A program made the position numbers and the translations under genes. Below, one piece after another: positions 8,758-12,375 of a DNA stretch of 12,375 nt. Source of the stretch: an uncultured Rhodanobacter sp. (GTDB lineage: Bacteria; Pseudomonadota; Gammaproteobacteria; Xanthomonadales; Rhodanobacteraceae); the NCBI GenBank assembly GCA_937906285.1, contig CALCWL010000563.1:1-12375 (forward strand), read 5' to 3'. Under the pieces are notes generated by a model. That model had not been told where the DNA came from and made no database searches. It was given only the letters and a program-made list of their open reading frames with translations. Numbering within the stretch: position 1 is the first letter of the stretch; each line of letters begins with the position of its first letter.

Positions 8758-8763
8758 AGTATA
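8758..8763 (-). promoter_or_regulatory. Probable -10 box of the glyQ-glyS operon
   Basis: TATACT on the minus strand matches five of six consensus positions and sits 30 bp before the glyQ start codon, giving a leader of about two dozen bases. No good -35 hexamer is seen at 16-18 bp. A 7-bp inverted repeat begins at its upstream edge. The weaker TAGTAT on the plus strand (8757-8762) could serve the divergent ATPase gene, so the two promoters may overlap. Confidence 0.5.
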
Positions 8764-8784
8764 GCCGCAGCTCGCTTTGCGGCT
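8763..8784. promoter_or_regulatory. Inverted repeat in the divergent glyQ / ATPase promoter region
   Basis: AGCCGCA (8763-8769) is exactly complementary to TGCGGCT (8778-8784) with an 8-nt gap. It touches the glyQ -10 box and occupies the space where the -10/-35 spacer would be. It could be an operator, or a hairpin in the leader of the ATPase transcript. No known regulator site is recognised. Confidence 0.35.
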
Positions 8785-8826
8785 GGAATTTCCGGCTGGC
8801 GGAGCCTCGCACAGGACACTTGCCGG

Positions 8827-10647
8827 ATGGCTGCATCGCCACAAATTGCCTCGCTGCTCGGCCGTCGTGGCCGACTCGAACTGGACGAGGTGCTGGCCGC
8901 GCTGGTGGTCGACGGTTACGCGCTCGCCGAGGATGCGAAGAACGTGCGCATGGGCGCGCGCGCCGGCCGCAGCACGGTGGAGCTGCACCCGCTGGTGGTG
9001 ATCGCCAACGCCAAGTTGATCAACCAGCGCGAGCCCGGTCGGCCGTTGAGCCTGGAGACGCTGGCCGAGTGGCTGGCCGGCCATGCCGGCTTGCCGTACC
9101 TCAAGATCGATCCGATGAAGATCAACGCAGCCACGGTCACCCAGGTGGTGAGCCTGGCCTACGCGAAACGGCACCGCATCCTGCCGATCGCGGCGACCGT
9201 GGGCGAGGTGACGTTCGCCACCAGCGAACCGTTCGACGACGGCTGGGCGCCCGACCTCGCACACATGCTGCGGCGGGACATCAAGCGCGTTGTCGCCAGC
9301 CCGCTCGACATCAACCGCTACCAGCAGGAGTTCTACGGCGTTCAGCGCTCGATCCAGCTTGCCCAGGACGCCAAGACCGGGAGCGACAGCTCCTCGGCGA
9401 TCCTCAACTTCGAGCAGCTGGTGGAGTTGGGCAAGAGCGGCGAGGTCGGTGCCGACGATCGCCACGTGGTGCACATCGTCGACTGGCTGCTGCAGTACGC
9501 CTTCGAGCAGCGCGCCTCGGACATCCATCTGGAACCACGACGCGAGACTGGCTATATCCGCTTCCGCATCGACGGCGTCATGCAGAAGGTGTTCGAGTTG
9601 CCGGCGCCGGTGATGACCGCGGTCACCGCGCGCATCAAGATCCTCGCGCGCATGGACGTGGCCGAGAAGCGCCGCCCGCAGGACGGCCGCATCAAGACCC
9701 GCTCGGCCTCGGGACGCGAGGTGGAGTTGCGCATCTCCAACATGCCCACCGCCTTCGGCGAGAAGGTGGTGATGCGCATCTTCGATCCGGACCTGGTGGT
9801 GAAGGATTTTGCCCAGCTGGGTTTCTCGCCCGGCGAGGCGGAGAACTGGCGCAACATGGTCGAGCGCCCGCACGGCATCGTGCTGGTCACCGGCCCCACC
9901 GGCTCGGGCAAGACCACCACGCTGTACTCCACGCTCAAGCATCTGGCCACGCCGGAGCTCAACGTGTGCACGGTGGAGGATCCGATCGAGATGGTCTCGC
10001 CGGAGTTCAACCAGATGCAGGTGCACGCGGCGATCGATCTCGATTTCGCGGCCGGCGTGCGCACGTTGCTGCGGCAGGATCCGGACATCATCATGGTCGG
10101 CGAGATCCGCGACCTGGAGACCGCACAGATGGCCGTGCAGGCCTCGCTCACCGGCCACCTGGTGCTGTCCACCCTGCACACCAACGACGCGCCCAGCGCG
10201 GTCACCCGCCTGCTCGACCTCGGCGTGCCGCACTACCTGATCCAGTCCACCCTGACCGGCGTGGTGGCGCAACGCCTGGTGCGCACGCTGTGCCCGCACT
10301 GCAAGCAGGCCACCACTCAGGATCCTCTGGCGTGGAACGTGCTGACCCACGGCTGGACGGTGCCGCTGCCGGCGCAGGTGTACAAGCCGATCGGTTGCCT
10401 GGAGTGCCGCAACACCGGTTTCCTGGGCCGCACCGGCATCTACGAGATGATGAAGCTCTCGCCGCGATTGCGCGGCATGATCTCTGCCCAACTCGATCTG
10501 AGCGGCTTCGGCCAGGCCGCGCTGGCCGAGGGCATGCGCCCGTTGCGCATTTCCGCTGCCGACCAGGTCGCCGCCGGCTTGACCACGGTGCAGGAAGTGC
10601 TCACCGTGTTGCCGCCGATCGACGGCTTCACCGATGACCAGCTCTAG
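8827..10647 (+). CDS. GspE/PilB-type secretion or pilus assembly ATPase
   Basis: A 606-residue ATPase of the GspE/PulE/PilB family. An N-terminal GspE/MshEN-like region (about 60-175) precedes the catalytic core. Visible motifs are ASDIHLEPR (230-238), the Walker A GPTGSGKT (356-363), the Asp-box stretch VEDPIE (383-388), the Walker B-like IIMVGE (421-426), and the His box around STLHTNDAPSAVTRL with H451. A tetracysteine zinc site is formed by C489, C492, C524 and C527. Such hexameric ATPases power type II secretion or type IV pilus extension from the cytoplasmic face of the inner membrane. The motif set looks fully functional. No gsp or pil partner gene lies in the window, so it cannot be assigned to a system. 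The start is supported by AGGA 10 nt upstream. Confidence 0.93.
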   Translation: MAASPQIASLLGRRGRLELDEVLAALVVDGYALAEDAKNVRMGARAGRSTVELHPLVVIANAKLINQREPGRPLSLETLAEWLAGHAGLPYLKIDPMKINAATVTQVVSLAYAKRHRILPIAATVGEVTFATSEPFDDGWAPDLAHMLRRDIKRVVASPLDINRYQQEFYGVQRSIQLAQDAKTGSDSSSAILNFEQLVELGKSGEVGADDRHVVHIVDWLLQYAFEQRASDIHLEPRRETGYIRFRIDGVMQKVFELPAPVMTAVTARIKILARMDVAEKRRPQDGRIKTRSASGREVELRISNMPTAFGEKVVMRIFDPDLVVKDFAQLGFSPGEAENWRNMVERPHGIVLVTGPTGSGKTTTLYSTLKHLATPELNVCTVEDPIEMVSPEFNQMQVHAAIDLDFAAGVRTLLRQDPDIIMVGEIRDLETAQMAVQASLTGHLVLSTLHTNDAPSAVTRLLDLGVPHYLIQSTLTGVVAQRLVRTLCPHCKQATTQDPLAWNVLTHGWTVPLPAQVYKPIGCLECRNTGFLGRTGIYEMMKLSPRLRGMISAQLDLSGFGQAALAEGMRPLRISAADQVAAGLTTVQEVLTVLPPIDGFTDDQL

Positions 10648-10674
10648 CGCGTCGACCTTGTCCCGAGACTCTGC

Positions 10675-11397
10675 ATGAAACCCGTCCTGATCATTCGCAC
10701 CGGCCGGGCGCCGGACAGCATCCGTGCGCGTCACGGAGATTTCCCGCACTGGTTCCGTGTCGCCGCGGGGCTGCATCCGGAGCGCCTGCGCATTGTCGAC
10801 GTGGCGGCCGGCGAAACGCTGCCTGCCGCGGCCGAGGTGGCCGGCGCCATCGTCACCGGCTCGGCCGCGATGGTCACCGAGAAACTGCCCTGGAGCGAAG
10901 CGACCGCCGGCTGGATCCGCGATGCGATGGATGCCGAGGTGCCCCTGTTCGGCGTGTGCTACGGCCACCAGCTGATGACACATGCGCTGGGCGGGCGGGT
11001 CGATTACCTGCCGGGCGGGCGCGAGATCGGCACCCAGATGATCGAGGTTACCGCGGACCAGGCGCACGACCCGCTGGGCGGCAGCCTGCCCGCCCGGTTC
11101 CGCGCGCATACCACCCACGAGCAGAGCGTGCTGGAGCCGCCGGCGGGTGCCCGGGTGCTCGCCAGCTCGGCGCGTGACCCGCACCAGCTGCTGCGCTACG
11201 GGTCGAAGGCCATCAGCGTGCAGTTCCACCCCGAGTTCAACGCCGACGTCATGCGCGCCTACATCCGGCGCAAGCACCACGACCTGCATCGCGAAGGCGC
11301 CGACCCCGCGCGCATCTACGGCGCAGTGAGCGCCACCCCGGTCGCGCGCCGGCTGCTGCGCCGCTTCGCCCGCCAGCACGGCTGGAGCGGCGACTGA
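10675..11397 (+). CDS. Class I glutamine amidotransferase (GATase1) protein
   Basis: A 240-residue stand-alone class I glutamine amidotransferase. The nucleophile is C95 in FGVCYGHQLM, and the other triad members are H185 and E187 in VQFHPEF. TGSAAMVTEKLPW near residues 60-72 matches the oxyanion-region loop of the GuaA-like branch. The domain normally hydrolyses glutamine and passes ammonia to a synthase partner. Here no synthase domain is fused or encoded nearby, so the acceptor is unknown. Many proteins like this are annotated only as GMP synthase-like, but it lacks the ATP pyrophosphatase half of GuaA. It begins 27 bp after the ATPase gene on the same strand, with a poor Shine-Dalgarno, so shared transcription is likely although no functional link is evident. 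Confidence 0.88.
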   Translation: MKPVLIIRTGRAPDSIRARHGDFPHWFRVAAGLHPERLRIVDVAAGETLPAAAEVAGAIVTGSAAMVTEKLPWSEATAGWIRDAMDAEVPLFGVCYGHQLMTHALGGRVDYLPGGREIGTQMIEVTADQAHDPLGGSLPARFRAHTTHEQSVLEPPAGARVLASSARDPHQLLRYGSKAISVQFHPEFNADVMRAYIRRKHHDLHREGADPARIYGAVSATPVARRLLRRFARQHGWSGD

Positions 11398-11420
11398 GCG
11401 ATCGGCCCGCCCTCAGCCGC
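11390..11420. terminator. Imperfect hairpin between the amidotransferase and rhomboid genes
   Basis: CTGAG (11394-11398) pairs with CTCAG (11412-11416). After one mismatch, GCG (11390-11392) pairs with CGC (11418-11420). The stems contain the stop codons of both convergent genes (TGA at 11395-11397, and 11413-11415 on the minus strand). No T-tract is present, so it is at best a weak bidirectional terminator. Confidence 0.3.
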
Positions 11421-12096
11421 GCAAGCGCCGGGCGATCGCCTCGCGCGAGAACAGCGCAAACCCCACGCCGAACACGAAACCGCCGATGTGCGCCCACCAC
11501 ACGTAGGCGCCGTAGCTGGGTCCGGCATAGCTGAACAGCAGTTGCAGCAGCACCCACATGCCGATCAGCAGGAAGGCCGGTACGCGCACGAACTGCAGGT
11601 ACAGGCCGAGCGGCAACACCAGGCCGAGGCGCGCCCGCGGAAACAGCGCCACGTAGGCACCCACCACCGCCGATACCGCACCACTGCAGCCGATGATCGG
11701 CAGGCGCACGCCGGCCAGAGACAGAGCCCCGATCAGATTGGCCACCACGCCGCCGATGACAAACAGCACCAGGAAGCGCAACGATCCCAGCGCGCGCTCA
11801 CCGGGCAAGCCGAAGATCACCAGGAACAGCAGGTTGCCCAGTAGATGCAGCCAGGTGACGTGGATGAAGAGCGCCGTGAACAGCCGCAGCAGCGCCGGAT
11901 CGGTCAGCTGTGGCAGCAATGGCTCGTGCGCATCGAAAATGTTAGCCGGCACCGTACCCCACTGCAGCAACAGCGCGATGCGCTGCGGCGCCGGGATCAT
12001 CGCCAAACCGACGAAACAGACCACACATAGACTGACCAGCAGCACGGTCGCCCAGTGCCAACGTGGCCGGCGGCGTGTTTCCACATGGACAAACAA
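11413..12096 (-). CDS. Rhomboid-family intramembrane serine protease
   Basis: A 227-residue multi-pass protein with the rhomboid fold. The catalytic serine is S138 in GCSGA (the GxSG motif), the partner histidine is H203 in AHIGGFVFG, and HLLGN (84-88) is the conserved oxyanion/loop region with H84 and N88. About six hydrophobic helices are visible, the first at 16-34. Rhomboids cleave single-pass membrane proteins within or near the membrane, and substrates here are unknown. The open frame runs upstream to an ATG at 12282, but that part is Pro/Arg-rich with no rhomboid similarity. I chose the TTG at 12094-12096 because GGAGGG (12104-12109) lies 7 nt before it and the product starts just before the first helix. 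A GTG at 12082-12084 is the alternative. The gene lies downstream of a 5S rRNA and its terminator, on the same strand. Confidence 0.88.
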   Translation of the reverse strand: MFVHVETRRRPRWHWATVLLVSLCVVCFVGLAMIPAPQRIALLLQWGTVPANIFDAHEPLLPQLTDPALLRLFTALFIHVTWLHLLGNLLFLVIFGLPGERALGSLRFLVLFVIGGVVANLIGALSLAGVRLPIIGCSGAVSAVVGAYVALFPRARLGLVLPLGLYLQFVRVPAFLLIGMWVLLQLLFSYAGPSYGAYVWWAHIGGFVFGVGFALFSREAIARRLRG

Positions 12097-12103
12097 AAGC
12101 CAT

Positions 12104-12109
12104 CCCTCC
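12104..12109 (-). promoter_or_regulatory. Shine-Dalgarno site deciding a TTG start for the rhomboid gene
   Basis: GGAGGG on the minus strand is the best ribosome-binding sequence in the area. It is 7 nt before TTG (12094-12096) and too far from the GTG at 12082-12084, so it favours the TTG start. Confidence 0.6.
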
Positions 12110-12141
12110 GCCTTGCCCGCGCGTGGGCGCGTGACCCGGCC

Positions 12142-12147
12142 ATCATA
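12142..12147 (-). promoter_or_regulatory. Candidate -10 box of the rhomboid gene
   Basis: TATGAT on the minus strand (five of six to consensus, in GCCTATGATGGCC) lies about 45 bp before the proposed TTG start. No clear -35 is seen, and the region where it should be overlaps the inverted repeat at 12162-12188. Confidence 0.4.
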
Positions 12148-12161
12148 GGCGATCACCGCCG

Positions 12162-12188
12162 CAGGACCTTGACGCAATGCAGGTCCTG
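12162..12188. promoter_or_regulatory. Inverted repeat upstream of the rhomboid gene
   Basis: CAGGACCT (12162-12169) is exactly complementary to AGGTCCTG (12181-12188) with an 11-nt gap. It covers the expected -35 area of the candidate rhomboid promoter, so it could be an operator. It could instead form a hairpin in any read-through transcript from the rRNA operon. The regulator is unknown. Confidence 0.4.
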
Positions 12189-12286
12189 GCAGATGGCTGT
12201 CGCGGGGCCACTCAAGCGCGGACTCGACCGGAAAGGGAGGCCTGCGGAGACAAGGCCACTGGCCGCAACATGCTGGAAGCACGAAA

Positions 12287-12318
12287 AAGACGAAGGCCTC
12301 CCCGGTGGGGAGGCCTTC
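12287..12318 (-). terminator. Strong intrinsic terminator of the rRNA operon
   Basis: A perfect 12-bp stem, GAAGGCCTCCCC (12292-12303) with GGGGAGGCCTTC (12307-12318), closes on a 3-nt loop. On the minus strand it is followed almost at once by a T-tract (GTCTTTTT, within 12284-12291). The orientation and the position about 9 nt after the 5S rRNA end show that it terminates the rRNA transcript. It should also insulate the rhomboid gene from rRNA transcription. Confidence 0.92.
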
Positions 12319-12327
12319 TTGGATAAA

Positions 12328-12375
12328 GCCCCTGGCGGTGACCTACTCTTGCATGGCAAAGCCACACTACCATCG
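12328..12375 (-). rRNA. rrf: 5S ribosomal RNA, 3' end only (cut by the window edge)
   Basis: Read on the minus strand, the last 48 bases start with CGATGGTAGTGTGG, pass through GCAAGAGTAGGTCA and end with CCGCCAGGGGC. These are the conserved 3' blocks of bacterial 5S rRNA, including the strand that pairs with the 5' end of the molecule. The remaining 5S sequence, and presumably 23S and 16S, lie beyond the right edge. The exact mature 3' end is uncertain by a few bases. The intrinsic terminator just downstream supports this as the end of an rRNA operon. Confidence 0.9.

Noticed and set aside
8820..10637. A 605-codon frame on the plus strand overlapping the ATPase gene in another phase
   Set aside because: Arg/Pro/Gly-rich out-of-frame translation. 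The +8827 frame carries all ATPase motifs.
8746..11379. An 877-codon open frame on the minus strand across the ATPase and amidotransferase genes
   Set aside because: It spans two well-supported plus-strand genes and the gap between them, and its translation has no recognisable domain.
12150..12290. Possible tRNA or small RNA in the gap between the rhomboid gene and the 5S rRNA
   Set aside because: No tRNA arms or TTCRA-type T-loop were seen. The inverted repeat and terminator explain the visible structure.

Overview
The window is high-GC bacterial DNA with short intergenic gaps. The gene content (bactofilin, ErpA, NudC, AmpE, alpha/beta-type glycyl-tRNA synthetase, a GspE/PilB-type ATPase), the TACAAT- and TATACT-like -10 boxes just ahead of start codons, and the 5S rRNA tail at the right edge suggest a gammaproteobacterium. 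Xanthomonadales (Rhodanobacter, Dyella or Xanthomonas relatives) is my best guess. That placement is an inference from style and gene order, not from a search.

Layout, left to right. Positions 1-2852 hold a plus-strand run: the probable tail of an unidentified gene, a bactofilin, erpA (Fe-S carrier), nudC (NADH/NAD-cap pyrophosphatase) and ampE (inner-membrane protein). It converges on a minus-strand gene (2862-4736) encoding a fused MFS transporter and PlsC acyltransferase, probably for lysophospholipid uptake and re-acylation. A divergent plus-strand gene (5021-5611) encodes a CI-like helix-turn-helix regulator. It is flanked on both sides by short tandem arrays of CCGG-containing hexamers. 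It converges on the minus-strand glyQ-glyS operon (5666-8727). Divergent from glyQ is a GspE/PilB-type secretion or pilus ATPase (8827-10647), followed at 27 bp by a class I glutamine amidotransferase (10675-11397). This converges on a minus-strand rhomboid protease (11413-12096) that probably starts at TTG. Upstream of the rhomboid gene lie a strong intrinsic terminator and, at the right edge, the last ~48 nt of a minus-strand 5S rRNA, so a ribosomal RNA operon ends here.

Most genes are housekeeping or envelope functions. The sensible functional groups are glyQ with glyS (one enzyme), erpA with nudC (10 bp apart, likely co-transcribed), and the two domains of the MFS-PlsC fusion. The three convergent junctions each carry an inverted repeat over a stop codon. 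I see no insertion sequence, prophage, CRISPR array, tRNA, integrase or toxin-antitoxin pair, and no convincing new multi-gene system. The points most worth a second look are the regulator with its flanking CCGG arrays, the lone secretion ATPase, and the inverted repeats at two promoters.
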